Positions 9,735-19,660 are shown, numbered from the stretch's first letter. The stretch: DNA of 64,000 bases from Bin80 sp964503085 (GCA_964503085.1 CAZCYQ010000013.1:1-64000), one strand, 5' to 3'. Numbers and translations are program-made. Notes: a model not told the origin generated them from the letters alone.

Positions 9735-10219
9735 CGCACATTATTGACAAGACGCTTGCGGGATTGCTGGTCACCTTAATGTCGGTCATGGTAGTTACCG
9801 TATCCTGGCAGGTCATTACTCGCTTTCTGCTTAACAGTCCCAGTTCATACACAGAGGAATTGTCAACTTATCTGCTCATCTGGATCAGCCTGTTGGGTGC
9901 AGCATACGCTTTGCGTGTACGTGCACACCTCGGCATTGATGTGCTTGTACGACGACTGCCCAATACCCAACGGCGATCCGTTCACGTGTTCGCCTACATC
10001 ATTATTATCATTTTTTCCATGGTGGCGCTGGTCTTTGGAGGCAGTTGGCTCGTCTATGTGACGTTGGATCTGAATCAGCTTTCTGCAGCTTTCCAGGTCC
10101 CCATGGGTTACGTCTATCTTGCGCTTCCGATAAGCGGACTCCTGATGACCTACTACAGCATAATTGCTATTCGAGAGAACCCGGATCACGAGAGTCCTAC
10201 ACTCTTATCCGATGGTTGA
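9731..10219 (+). CDS. dctQ: TRAP transporter small membrane subunit (DctQ)
   Basis: A 162-residue protein with four hydrophobic segments. It has the DctQ landmarks SWQVITRFLL, YTEELSTYLLIW and RVRAHLGIDVL. Its ATG overlaps the dctP stop (ATGA), which indicates translational coupling. It partners DctM in the inner membrane for Na+-coupled import. DctM starts 35 bases downstream. Confidence 0.88.
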   Translation: MTHIIDKTLAGLLVTLMSVMVVTVSWQVITRFLLNSPSSYTEELSTYLLIWISLLGAAYALRVRAHLGIDVLVRRLPNTQRRSVHVFAYIIIIIFSMVALVFGGSWLVYVTLDLNQLSAAFQVPMGYVYLALPISGLLMTYYSIIAIRENPDHESPTLLSDG

Positions 10220-10254
10220 GACATCAACTATAAACCCGAACCGATAAACTGTAA

Positions 10255-11547
10255 ATGGAGGTTGCCGTACTTGTACTTGTGGTAAGCTTCTTGATTCTGC
10301 TGCTGTTAGATGTGCCTGTAGCGTATTGCCTGGGCATGTCTACACTGCTCACCATGGTCGTGGCAGTAGATTTTGTGCCCGCGGTCAGCACAACCGCACA
10401 ACGTATTGCTACGGGATTGGACAGCTTCACTTTATTAGCTATCCCGTTCTTCATTCTGGCAGGTAATTTAATGGGCCGCGGGGGAATTGCCCGCCGCCTT
10501 ATTGCATTTGCCCGCTCCCTGATCGGAGCACTGCCTGGAGGCCTTGCACTTGTAAATATCATTGCGTGCATGCTGTTCGGCTCCATTTCGGGCTCGGGGA
10601 TTGCTGCGGCAGCAGCGATAGGATCGGTCATGCATCCCAAGATGGTTGACGGCGGCTACGCACCCGGCTTCAGTGCGGCAGTCAATGTATCCTCTGCTAC
10701 AACAGGATTGCTCATCCCCCCCAGCAATGTGCTGATCGTATATTCGTTGGCCAGCGGTACGGTTTCAGTCGCAGCACTGTTTGTAGCCGGATATATGCCC
10801 GGCATTCTGATAGGGGGACTGTTGATGGTGGTCGCAGCGTTCGTAGCGCACCGAAAGGGATACGGCAAGGGGGATCGTGTACCGCTTAGGGAGGTGTTCA
10901 AGCATTTTACGCAGGCACTTCCGAGCCTGACGCTGGTCGTGGTGGTGATTGGGGGGATTATCGCAGGGATATTTACAGCAACCGAGGCGGCTGCCATTGC
11001 AGTGCTCTATGCACTTGTACTCGTGCTACTCTATCGCGAGGTCCGAATACGGGATCTCTATAATGTCTTGCTTAACAGTGTGACGACTACCGCCGTAGTC
11101 ATGCTCCTCATCGGTGCCTCGCTGGCGCTCTCCTGGGTGCTTTCTTTTGAGGATATTCCGCAGGGCATTGCAGAATCACTATTGGCAGTTAGTGACAATA
11201 AGATCATTGTACTCCTTCTGATAAATGTGCTGTTGTTGATGGTTGGCACATTCATGGACATGACACCGGCCATTTTGATCTTTACACCTATTTTTCTACC
11301 GGTGGTCGTGGGATTTGGCATTGATCCGCTCCACTTCGGTATTTTGATGGTGGCCAATCTCTGCATCGGTCTCTGTACACCGCCCGTGGGTACGGTACTG
11401 TTTGCAGGTGCAGGAATTTCCAGGGTAACTGTACCCGCAATGATTCGGCCTCTGGCTCCCCTGTATGTAGCTATGCTGGTCGCGCTGATATTGATTACCT
11501 TTATCCCACAAATCACGTTGGTGCTACCTCGACTATTCGGTCTCTAA
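10255..11547 (+). CDS. dctM: TRAP transporter large permease subunit (DctM)
   Basis: A 430-residue polytopic membrane protein of the usual family length, hydrophobic almost throughout (about 12 segments). Family motifs include IPFFILAGNLMGRGG, SIMF-like MLFGSISGSGIAAAAAIG, and TTGLLIPPSNVLIVYS. Together with DctP and DctQ it completes a TRAP system. Pairing with a PL17 lyase and an SDR points to uptake of alginate-derived uronates across the inner membrane. Confidence 0.9.
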   Translation: MEVAVLVLVVSFLILLLLDVPVAYCLGMSTLLTMVVAVDFVPAVSTTAQRIATGLDSFTLLAIPFFILAGNLMGRGGIARRLIAFARSLIGALPGGLALVNIIACMLFGSISGSGIAAAAAIGSVMHPKMVDGGYAPGFSAAVNVSSATTGLLIPPSNVLIVYSLASGTVSVAALFVAGYMPGILIGGLLMVVAAFVAHRKGYGKGDRVPLREVFKHFTQALPSLTLVVVVIGGIIAGIFTATEAAAIAVLYALVLVLLYREVRIRDLYNVLLNSVTTTAVVMLLIGASLALSWVLSFEDIPQGIAESLLAVSDNKIIVLLLINVLLLMVGTFMDMTPAILIFTPIFLPVVVGFGIDPLHFGILMVANLCIGLCTPPVGTVLFAGAGISRVTVPAMIRPLAPLYVAMLVALILITFIPQITLVLPRLFGL

Positions 11548-11605
11548 AACTCTATCTTACATTTCACACTTACAAGCTACGGCTCCAAACCCTGTTTCTT
11601 AATTC

Positions 11606-12355
11606 ATGGCGCAGCAATTCGCACCCGTAGGTAAACCCCAGCTTCTCAGCCATTCTGTGGTAGAGGCCATTGAGAATTCCATTCGCGAAAAGCATTTGGT
11701 GCCGGGCATGCGACTTGCATCCGAGTTAGACCTTTGCACTCAATTTGGCGTGAGCAGAACTGTATTGAGGGAAGCTCTGCGCATGCTGTCTGGGCGCGGA
11801 CTGATCCGAATTGAAAAAGGGCGTGGCATTTTTGTATCTGAACTCTCCGCCGAAACGGTAAGTACTCCACTGGAAATGTATCTACAGCAACATGGCGGAG
11901 ACCTCAAATTCATTGACATCATCAGGGCCCGCCAACTCATTGAACCCCCAATAGCAGCCGAAGCTGCCCTCCATCACTCACCGGATGATGCTGCGCAACT
12001 TCAGAAGGCTTGTGACGCAATGAAAACATGGACCGGGAGAAGTGAAGAATTAGCCAACCTGGACCTTGCATTTCATCAACACATTGCGATTGCATCCGGG
12101 AATAGTATCATGCCGCTGCTGATCGCACCGATCCATGCACTCATGCCACAAATCAAATCCTCCGTTCACGAAATAGTTGAGGATGCGAAGTATTCAGCAA
12201 TCAAATGGCATGAGCGTATTCTGGAAGCCATCCTCGCGCGAGACGCAGAAGCTGCCCGCACCAATATGGAACATCACTTGATGGAATCGGAGAATCATAT
12301 CTCCCAGATGCTGTCTGCTCAAAAAGCATCTGATTCCTCGGAGGCCAACAAGTGA
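11606..12355 (+). CDS. FadR/GntR-family transcriptional regulator
   Basis: A 249-residue regulator. The N-terminal winged helix-turn-helix covers about 1-75 (LASELDLCTQFGVSRTVLRE, then GRGLIRIEKGRGIFV). The C-terminal all-helical FCD ligand domain contains IIRARQLIEPPIAAEAALH, DLAFHQHIA and the late HERI and MEHHL motifs that supply metal or ligand contacts in the family. FCD regulators commonly sense sugar acids and uronate breakdown products. It is the last gene of the rightward alginate run, 58 bases after dctM, and is the best candidate to bind the palindrome at 19045-19068. Confidence 0.87.
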   Translation: MAQQFAPVGKPQLLSHSVVEAIENSIREKHLVPGMRLASELDLCTQFGVSRTVLREALRMLSGRGLIRIEKGRGIFVSELSAETVSTPLEMYLQQHGGDLKFIDIIRARQLIEPPIAAEAALHHSPDDAAQLQKACDAMKTWTGRSEELANLDLAFHQHIAIASGNSIMPLLIAPIHALMPQIKSSVHEIVEDAKYSAIKWHERILEAILARDAEAARTNMEHHLMESENHISQMLSAQKASDSSEANK

Positions 12356-12399
12356 ATTGACCCGAATCTCCAGCTCCCACAATCCGCCTCTGGATTCTA

Positions 12400-14904
12400 T
12401 CAGATTTCCCCAAGCCGCTTTTCAAGTTGATACCGATACAAGGATGGGACCGTAAGCTCTCCCGGCCAGTTTGTGCCTTCGTAATAGCCTCCTGCCCCCG
12501 ATTGCATGCGTACTGGTACGTCACTTGACAATCCCACGACAATAACGCGGTCTCCCATTGCGCCCAAGTAAACAGGCGGGCGTATGGCCTCGACATGGTT
12601 GTAATGGATCTTGATATTCCACAGTACCAGCGGTGAATGGGATTCCACATCCAAGATTGGCTTACCCATTGAATCACCTTGAACGGTGAGTCCTTCATAT
12701 AAATTAGGCTGTGCACAGCCCGCATCATAAATGCGTCCTATGGAACTGGCCATGACGACGTTGTAACCACTTTCGCCCGCACAACCGACAGGATGTAGTG
12801 TGTTTGAATGAATGCGAATATTCTTCATCAGGATATGTTTTGAATCCTGTGTGTGAATACCAAAACGACCTCCCCGCCCGGCAATCAGAATATTCTCAAG
12901 CGTCACTTGCGACGCCATATTGAGGATGATTCCCGCATCGGCATTCTCGATCTCCACATCTCTAATCCATCCGCGTCTCACACTTTCGAAGTATACCGCA
13001 TTGTATCCATCCTCAAGACCACGTCCCCCATACGGCACAGAATTAAACTCAATACTTAGATGCTCCACGCCAACCTCCATGGATGTGGACGATGCTCCTG
13101 TCTGCGTGCTTGACCCTCGAAACCAAAACATCCCGCCCCAACTTGAATACGGCGACGCTACCCTCCCCTGGACCTTGGGTATGTCGGATGACTCACTGAA
13201 CTCGTCTGGCACATCCACCGCACCAAGGGGCTTCTCTATACTGATTACAGTCTCTTTCACTCCACTCCCCCGCACAATCAAACTATCTCGCTCCAAGAGC
13301 ATCACACCAGACAGGTGGAACCGTCCTTCTGGAATACCAATAACAACCCATCCTTCCTGATTATGCGCCGCTTGTATCGCCCGCTCAAACGCCTCAGTGT
13401 CGTCATTCATATCATCGCCAGTCGCGCCAAAGTCAGTCACATCCAGCGTTATTTCGGGATCGGGCGGAGGCTCTTCACCCCCTCTGTACCCCGCGTGAGA
13501 AAAATCAGGCAGTGCACGCACTGAATCCACCAAAATATCCGGGCTCCAGGGTTGTCCCCACCACGAGGGTCCAACGTCAGACGGCGAAAGAGGCGGATAT
13601 GTGGGCGAAGCCCCCTTCCCGGATGCTGGGCCTTCGGGAGACGGATACTGCATCCCGTGAGGACCGCTTATCAACGTCGGATTCTCCCATCGTATACCTT
13701 CGGGGGGCTGAATGCCCAATTGCGTTCCATAGAATACGTTCTCGCTCCACGCAACGTCGTCAGCAGACACGTACGCCGTAACCACAGATCTATCGCTCTC
13801 TGTAATAATGACATTATGGCCAAACAGAACATCCTCTGGCAGAAGTGTCTTTTCTCCATCTGCTCCCAACCCAAAAAGTATGCTCACCCGCGTGCCAACA
13901 AATGTATTATGGGTAATGATTGGGCGCTTAACCTGAAAGTATCGATTCAGAGGCGAATTGGGGATGCCGTTCATCACTGAGAGCGACGCACGTGAGGAAT
14001 CTCCCTCCAGTTCGGAAAAGTAGTTGTGCGTAACTAAATGGTCCTCGCCTATGACGCGTATACCACCCGTACCCGGCTTTCCTCTACCCAGAAACCAGTT
14101 CTCCCTGATGATAGCATGGTTTCCATGGCGCAGGGTTAAGGCGCCCTGCGCTTCAAGGAAAGTATTATGTCGATAAGTATTGTGTCCTGACTTATTGGAA
14201 ATGATTTCGTGCTCGCCATCGGTGCGCTCAAACAGGTTATGTTCTACCACCGTATAGGAGTCCTGCATAGAGCGGCTGCTGGTGCCAATGCGAATGGTTT
14301 CTCCACCGTTCTTACCTAGTTCCGGGCGATACCCGAAGTGGTTATGGTCAATCCGGTGGTAGTTAGGTTCGTCTGCCGGCGGATCTTCCAGCCATACTAC
14401 GAGCGTAGCTCCATCGTGCGTCTTGCCTGCAAAGTGACAGTGATCTACTCGATTGTGTGTGCCATACAGAGACACCCATTTGTACTGCAGAAGCCAGTTA
14501 TCGGGATTGAACTCTGTTACCGCGCAGTTTGTGATGCGGCTGTGACGGGCCGCCCTGTTCGTCCGGAATGCGATCACATGTCCTCGATCCAGCGCTCCCC
14601 GGTGAAACCACAATCCCTCTACTTTCAGGTACTGCCCACCAATACGAAGACTGGACTGACCGGTCAGAATCACCTCTCCGGGAATTTCGGCACGAACAAT
14701 GATCGAATCACCCTTTGCACCATCCGCATCAAATACTAGATCTGCATCGTGCCATATGCCGTTGGCCATGGTGATTGTATCACCCGGCTGGGCGTGACGG
14801 ACTGCCTCCCGAAACTCATCCACCGTGTGCACCAGTGTATCCTCCAGAGTGATTGGAGCTATGGTTGCCAGTCCCAGTGCCAGTAAGATGCTTAGCCTAG
14901 TCAA
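12400..14904 (-). CDS. PL6 alginate lyase fused to a second pectate-lyase-like beta-helix
   Basis: An 834-residue secreted protein. Residues about 25-450 form a PL6 (chondroitinase B-like) parallel beta-helix with GKNGGETIRIGTSSRSMQD, NKSG and LTLRHGN. The Lys and Arg of the last two motifs are exactly 21 residues apart, the spacing of the catalytic Lys250/Arg271 in chondroitinase B. After a Pro-rich linker, a second beta-helix begins at about 495 with LDVTDFGATGDDMNDDTEAF, the entry motif of the pectate-lyase-3 superfamily, and runs to the C-terminus. No T9SS domain is visible. The start is TTG, overlapping the stop of the upstream PL6 gene (TTGA). The signal sequence is short. The activity of the second domain is unknown. 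Confidence 0.85.
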   Translation of the reverse strand: MTRLSILLALGLATIAPITLEDTLVHTVDEFREAVRHAQPGDTITMANGIWHDADLVFDADGAKGDSIIVRAEIPGEVILTGQSSLRIGGQYLKVEGLWFHRGALDRGHVIAFRTNRAARHSRITNCAVTEFNPDNWLLQYKWVSLYGTHNRVDHCHFAGKTHDGATLVVWLEDPPADEPNYHRIDHNHFGYRPELGKNGGETIRIGTSSRSMQDSYTVVEHNLFERTDGEHEIISNKSGHNTYRHNTFLEAQGALTLRHGNHAIIRENWFLGRGKPGTGGIRVIGEDHLVTHNYFSELEGDSSRASLSVMNGIPNSPLNRYFQVKRPIITHNTFVGTRVSILFGLGADGEKTLLPEDVLFGHNVIITESDRSVVTAYVSADDVAWSENVFYGTQLGIQPPEGIRWENPTLISGPHGMQYPSPEGPASGKGASPTYPPLSPSDVGPSWWGQPWSPDILVDSVRALPDFSHAGYRGGEEPPPDPEITLDVTDFGATGDDMNDDTEAFERAIQAAHNQEGWVVIGIPEGRFHLSGVMLLERDSLIVRGSGVKETVISIEKPLGAVDVPDEFSESSDIPKVQGRVASPYSSWGGMFWFRGSSTQTGASSTSMEVGVEHLSIEFNSVPYGGRGLEDGYNAVYFESVRRGWIRDVEIENADAGIILNMASQVTLENILIAGRGGRFGIHTQDSKHILMKNIRIHSNTLHPVGCAGESGYNVVMASSIGRIYDAGCAQPNLYEGLTVQGDSMGKPILDVESHSPLVLWNIKIHYNHVEAIRPPVYLGAMGDRVIVVGLSSDVPVRMQSGAGGYYEGTNWPGELTVPSLYRYQLEKRLGEI

Positions 14905-16652
14905 TGCCTAATCAGGGTACGTTTTGTGCGTGAACCGTCCACTTCAACTACAATAAAGTAAATCCCCGGCACAAGTCCAGATCCGTCATACGTGGTGAGG
15001 TGATTGCCTGTATTCATGGTACCATCAAAAAGCTTCGCCACCTCACGACCCAAAAGGTCATAGATGATTAGCTCTACAAAGCCCGGGGTTTCAAGCTCAA
15101 AATCAATCGTGACCGCAGACCTAAACGGGTTAGGGTATACCTGCACAACCGGAATCGATGCCGGCACCGCCGGCTGGTCAGAGTGCAATACAAGGCTGAG
15201 GTAGGATGGACCTACATCCTGTGATGTCAGCGGCCGATAAAGGACCGGCGATAAGCTGATTTCATCGGCCCCAATATCAGGTAGACCGTCCCGTTCCTGT
15301 CCATCAATGTCGTGGGTTACAAAGTCTATTGCAGTGGCTGCCCCCACTGCTATGCTTGTACTGGACGGTCGCCATACATCTTGATCCAGAACAAGTGTGG
15401 GATCAGCAATGAGTATACCGTCAACCTGACCAATACCAGATTGGGCCCCAAAGAATACGTTTGACGCATAGGTGATATTGAGTGGTGTGTCCTCGTATTC
15501 TACTATCGGCCCGTTGCGGGTTACAACCAGGTTATTCGCAATCTGGAGTCCATCAGGCGCGAGAGATTGCTCCGAGCTCTTTCCAGCTCCCATGACGAAG
15601 GTCTCTTCCACATTTACAAAGGTATTGAAGGCTACCACAGCATCCTTAACTTGAAAATATCTGTTGAGCGGAGAGTTCGGAATACCATTAACAACCGCCA
15701 AGGCGGCACGATAACCCGTGCCTTCCAAATCCTGAAAGTAGTTGTTGTACACCCTGTGCCGCTCTCCAATGATTCGAACTCCACCCGACCTCGACTTTCC
15801 TTCCCCTAAAAAGTAGTTGCCATAGACGCTGGCTTCATTGCCGTGCCGTAGCGTCAATGTGCCTGATGAGCGTCGGAAAGTGTTATGCCGGAAAATATTG
15901 TTGCCGCTCTTGTTCGAGATGATTTCGATCTCTCCATCACATTCCTCAAAGAGATTATATTCCACGGTCACATTCGCATCCTGCATTGAGCGGCTGCTAG
16001 TGCCAATACGAATGGTTTCTCCACCATTCTTGCCCAGCTCTGGGCGATGCCCGAAGTAGTTATTATCAATTCGATGCCACACTGGACTGTCATTGGGCGG
16101 ATCGCGCAGCCAAACCACGAGTGTCGCACCGTCGTGGCTTTTACCGGCAAAATGACAATGGTCAACACGATTGTGGGAGCCGTAGATCGAGACCCACTTG
16201 TACTCTGTCAAATAGCTTGGAGGATTATAGTCGGTTATGGTACAGTTTGTAAGCCGGCTATGGGTGGTCAGACGCGAGGACGAACGCCTGAACTCAATAA
16301 GATGCCCACTGCGCAACGCACCCTGGTCAAACCATAAGCCGTCAACTTTGAGATATGATCCACCGATCTTCAAGCGGGAGTTGCCATTCAGGATCACCTG
16401 CCCGGGAGTTTCTGCCCGGAGCGTGATCGAGTCCCCTTCAGCGCCTTGGGCGTAGAACGAAATTACTACATCGGTCCAGGTCCCATTTGCCATAACTATG
16501 GTATCCCCCGGAGCCGAAGAGGCAATGGCACTGGCGAGCTCCTGCGGGGTGCTAGCCAATCGCTCCACCTGCGCATAAGCCGCAAGCGGAGCGAGAAGCA
16601 AGCATAAGAATAACTTTGTGCTGGTCGGCCAGCACCATTTGGTCCTGGACAA
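14901..16652 (-). CDS. PL6 alginate lyase with T9SS sorting domain
   Basis: A 583-residue secreted lyase with a signal peptide ending near AAYA (about residue 27). The PL6 beta-helix fills about 28-450 and is closely similar to the first domain of the downstream gene, sharing SNKSG, LTLRHGNEAS and KNGGETIRIGTSSRSMQD; the presumed catalytic Lys and Arg are 21 residues apart. The C-terminal 80 residues are a type A T9SS sorting domain (VYPNPFRSAVTIDFEL, then GLVPGIYFIVVEVDG), so the enzyme is expected on the surface or released. It lies 4 bases after the duplicated beta-helix gene and overlaps the next lyase gene, an evident three-gene operon. Confidence 0.9.
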   Translation of the reverse strand: MSRTKWCWPTSTKLFLCLLLAPLAAYAQVERLASTPQELASAIASSAPGDTIVMANGTWTDVVISFYAQGAEGDSITLRAETPGQVILNGNSRLKIGGSYLKVDGLWFDQGALRSGHLIEFRRSSSRLTTHSRLTNCTITDYNPPSYLTEYKWVSIYGSHNRVDHCHFAGKSHDGATLVVWLRDPPNDSPVWHRIDNNYFGHRPELGKNGGETIRIGTSSRSMQDANVTVEYNLFEECDGEIEIISNKSGNNIFRHNTFRRSSGTLTLRHGNEASVYGNYFLGEGKSRSGGVRIIGERHRVYNNYFQDLEGTGYRAALAVVNGIPNSPLNRYFQVKDAVVAFNTFVNVEETFVMGAGKSSEQSLAPDGLQIANNLVVTRNGPIVEYEDTPLNITYASNVFFGAQSGIGQVDGILIADPTLVLDQDVWRPSSTSIAVGAATAIDFVTHDIDGQERDGLPDIGADEISLSPVLYRPLTSQDVGPSYLSLVLHSDQPAVPASIPVVQVYPNPFRSAVTIDFELETPGFVELIIYDLLGREVAKLFDGTMNTGNHLTTYDGSGLVPGIYFIVVEVDGSRTKRTLIRH

Positions 16653-16656
16653 CAGA

Positions 16657-19011
16657 CTACTTGGCTACTACGAACTTACGCCACGTAACCTGACCATCTA
16701 CACTAAGCCTGTAGAAGTAGGTACCTGGTGCCTGCTGATCCATAGAAACAGTTACCGCATGGGCACCCGCCGATTCAAAGCCTTCTTTGACTTGCGCTAC
16801 GCGCCGGCCGAGCAGGTCATATAATTCCAGCGTAACATGACCCTCACGTTCCAGCCGATACGGAATAGTAGTCTGTGATCGGAACGGGTTCGGATAGTTC
16901 TGGCCAAGCACGAAGCTCATCTCCTCTGGAACAATCAGATCTTCGGCAGCGGTAGAGCTAGCCAGCCAACGCATATCGCCAATCCCCATCCCATCGGTCC
17001 CGGCCATGCGCAGTGCATTTGCCATTGGAATGGTGAAGTCCAAATTGTCTGGATCGGCGAATTCGGGATCAATATTGTACATGTCTGTCGCCGTTGAAGT
17101 CCCGTTGAGGACGACGGGAGCAACCATAAAGGTATCCGAATGGGAAATCATCGAATTTCCCTCCAGTTTCACACTGAATTCTGAGTCTGTTTTGCCGTTA
17201 GCAATGATGCTGTTGGTGATCATCACATTCTGGAATCCCCGCGGATAGAAAGCACGTCCATTGCCATGTCCGCAGTTGTGGCATGTGATTCGGTCCATGA
17301 CGACCTCCGGCTCAGGGGTTGCGTCGTCACCATCACCTGCGTAGATGTAGATGGCTGCCTGACGCGTGTTGGCAAAGGTGCTGTTGGTTACTTCAAAGTA
17401 CCCAAAATTGTAGAGTCCGCTGTTTGAGGACTCATCTTTGCTTCTAAGGCCTTCCTTACCCGCACCGCTGAAAATGGAATTCCTGAATATCAGCGAATCC
17501 GCGAAACTCCCTGCATACTGGCGAAGGAAATTGCCATCACTGCCGGCCACAACATCGTGCAGGTAGCTGTCAGTGACCTTGAGCACCATGCTGGAATCCA
17601 CATCGCCATCAATGCGAAGAAGATACTTAGCATTGAAATCTGTACCGGCCTGGCCATCTATCTCAATACCATCCAAGTGCAGAGAATTGTAAATGCGAAA
17701 CACAACGCGAGTGTTTTCATCCGGCTCATTATTCTTCAGTATCGGCCGCTCTGCAAGTCCGTCGGCAGCGCGAACAGTAAGCGGCATGCGGACATTGATC
17801 TGATCGTCGTTGAGATATTCGCCCCCGGAATCGGTCAACTCAATAATATCGCCCGGTCCGGCCATACTCACGGCATCCATTATGGTATTTTGGCCTGCCG
17901 CAACCATGTGCACCGTGGGAGCGCTCACCCCCTCCGGCCACCACCGCGGATCACCCAGGGTTGCACCATTCATGCCCTTCCCGATGAGCGGACTGCTTGC
18001 CATGAGTGTGAAGTCACCGTTCGCAGCATCAACAAACATTGGATCCTCTGCATACAGGTTCATGATCGTCGGATCTCCTCGATCCCCGGTCCAATCACCG
18101 TCATCACTAACATTGAGTGTGTCACTGTATGCCAGTAGTGCTCCTGGAACGAGCCAGGGTGCACCCGCCGTTTTGCCAGTCGCGTTAACAAAGTCATAAT
18201 TATCAACCATAATCGTGTTCGTCACCCTTGCATTCTCCACATCTTTCAGGTTGATCAGGTAATGCCCGACATTATGCATGGTCACATGATCAATCACTAC
18301 TTCTGGACCCGGCGTGTTTGGGTCTTCATCACCACCATAAACACTGATGGCGTCATTCCTGGTATTCCAAAACGTGGAATTGGAGACCTCGAAATACTTA
18401 ACGTTGAAGAACCCGAAACCTGGACGTTCATTGTCTTCGTCGCGTACACGAACGGCCTCTTTGCCCGTATTGGCTACTAGAGTATTCCGGATAATGATCG
18501 AATCTGCCATTGTATCATAGTAGGCACGGAATGCATTTCCGTCGCTCCCATGCACAAAGCCGTGTAAGTAACAATCAAAAATCTTTAGCACGTAACCTTC
18601 TTTCAGATTGTCCTGATCACTGCCACTGCTGTTACGGATTCCATACTTGGTCCTCTCGCCTTGATCTGCCAACCCGTCAAGCTCAATGCCGATCAAAGTT
18701 AGATCGCTGTACATACGGATGATGTCCTTTGTGCCGTCTGTTCCATTATTGGTCAGTACCGGTCGGCTCATAAGCCCCGGAGCCGCCATGATCGTGAGCG
18801 GCATTTCTGTACGAAGTTCATCATCATTCTGATACTGACCGCCATCGGTCGTTAGAACCAAGGTGTCTCCAGGCATAGCCTGTGCCAAAGCATCTAATAA
18901 CGTATTCTGGCCGGCTTCTACTTCAATGCTTTGCTGGGCAATAGCCTGGTTCATTCCCAGAAATACCAGAGCAATCGTGAGTCCTAAATAGGTAGTAATA
19001 GTTGTGCGCAT
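16657..19011 (-). CDS. Tandemly duplicated beta-helix protein (DUF4957/DUF5123-like) with T9SS sorting domain
   Basis: A 784-residue secreted protein with a signal peptide (cleavage near AIAQQ, residue 26). It is an internal duplication: the first copy opens with EVEAGQNTLLDALAQAMPGD and the second, near residue 360, with MVAAGQNTIMDAVSMAGPGD; both continue through matching MPLTI/MPLTV, YLHGFV/YLHDVV and EVSNSTF/EVTNSTF segments. The repeats have the short-strand pattern of right-handed beta-helices of the chondroitinase B-like superfamily, but I do not see the PL6 Lys/Arg motifs. The last 80 residues are a T9SS type A sorting domain (GQNYPNPFRSQTTIPYRLE). First gene of the leftward lyase operon and preceded by a perfect palindrome. 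Alginate binding or cleavage is plausible, not shown. Confidence 0.75.
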   Translation of the reverse strand: MRTTITTYLGLTIALVFLGMNQAIAQQSIEVEAGQNTLLDALAQAMPGDTLVLTTDGGQYQNDDELRTEMPLTIMAAPGLMSRPVLTNNGTDGTKDIIRMYSDLTLIGIELDGLADQGERTKYGIRNSSGSDQDNLKEGYVLKIFDCYLHGFVHGSDGNAFRAYYDTMADSIIIRNTLVANTGKEAVRVRDEDNERPGFGFFNVKYFEVSNSTFWNTRNDAISVYGGDEDPNTPGPEVVIDHVTMHNVGHYLINLKDVENARVTNTIMVDNYDFVNATGKTAGAPWLVPGALLAYSDTLNVSDDGDWTGDRGDPTIMNLYAEDPMFVDAANGDFTLMASSPLIGKGMNGATLGDPRWWPEGVSAPTVHMVAAGQNTIMDAVSMAGPGDIIELTDSGGEYLNDDQINVRMPLTVRAADGLAERPILKNNEPDENTRVVFRIYNSLHLDGIEIDGQAGTDFNAKYLLRIDGDVDSSMVLKVTDSYLHDVVAGSDGNFLRQYAGSFADSLIFRNSIFSGAGKEGLRSKDESSNSGLYNFGYFEVTNSTFANTRQAAIYIYAGDGDDATPEPEVVMDRITCHNCGHGNGRAFYPRGFQNVMITNSIIANGKTDSEFSVKLEGNSMISHSDTFMVAPVVLNGTSTATDMYNIDPEFADPDNLDFTIPMANALRMAGTDGMGIGDMRWLASSTAAEDLIVPEEMSFVLGQNYPNPFRSQTTIPYRLEREGHVTLELYDLLGRRVAQVKEGFESAGAHAVTVSMDQQAPGTYFYRLSVDGQVTWRKFVVAK

Positions 19012-19660
19012 CGTGGCAATTCGTTTAGGTGTTAAGAGCTAATATACATCATACGCCTGTATGATGTAATACAAGTTAAGATATTCCGGCGATAACTACA
19101 AACCGGATCCATTATCCTTGCATTATCCGTCCAATTTGGCAACATCAGAACTTGCGTAGTGAAGATTCTGGGATCACAGGTTATAGTTATCGTTAGACAT
19201 CAGTGCAACAACACGACTCCATAGGCAGGTTCCCAGTTGCATAAATCGTAGAGAGTCTTCCCTTTTAGCCATAAACGCAGCGTCAAATATCAACAGATTT
19301 TGTAACTATGTCGAATCGCGGAAACCTTAACCAGGGAACGGCGGCAAGCTTCGCGTGGAATGCGCAAGTATATAGCTGGTGCTATTTCTATATACATACG
19401 GAGAAATGGCCCAGCGTGAAAGCTTGCGAGTGCCTCCATGACAATCATGCCCCGCTGATTGCGAGACGGCATACAGGAGACAGCTTGGCGTTTCATTGTC
19501 CCAAATAAGAGCCCTAACATCCGGGAGCCTGACATATGCTGACTACTCGAATCTAGAATGTGGGACCGTGGTGCAAACGACTCCCCGGTTTGGGAAATAT
19601 CGTATTTTCAGGATGCTCCCGCTTTATGCATGCATCGGATCACCAAATCCAGAATAGACT
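19012..19660. other. Intergenic stretch between the lyase operon and the propeller gene
   Basis: About 650 bases between divergently oriented genes. Apart from the palindrome at 19045-19068 I see no gene, RNA or repeat. Short open frames here have no recognisable sequence. Confidence 0.5.
19045..19068. promoter_or_regulatory. Perfect palindrome, putative operator of the alginate-lyase operon
   Basis: Arms TACATCATAC and GTATGATGTA are perfect inverted repeats of 10 bases around the spacer GCCT. The site lies 34 bases upstream of the first gene of the leftward lyase operon, where an operator would be expected. Its size and dyad symmetry suit a dimeric GntR/FadR-type regulator, and such a gene is at 11606-12355. 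The half-site recurs at 5458-5465, and a looser version occurs at 31156-31171. Binding is inferred. Confidence 0.6.

Noticed and set aside
19290..19535. Minus-strand frame of 81 codons
   Set aside because: Composition looks random and no motif or conserved neighbour supports it.
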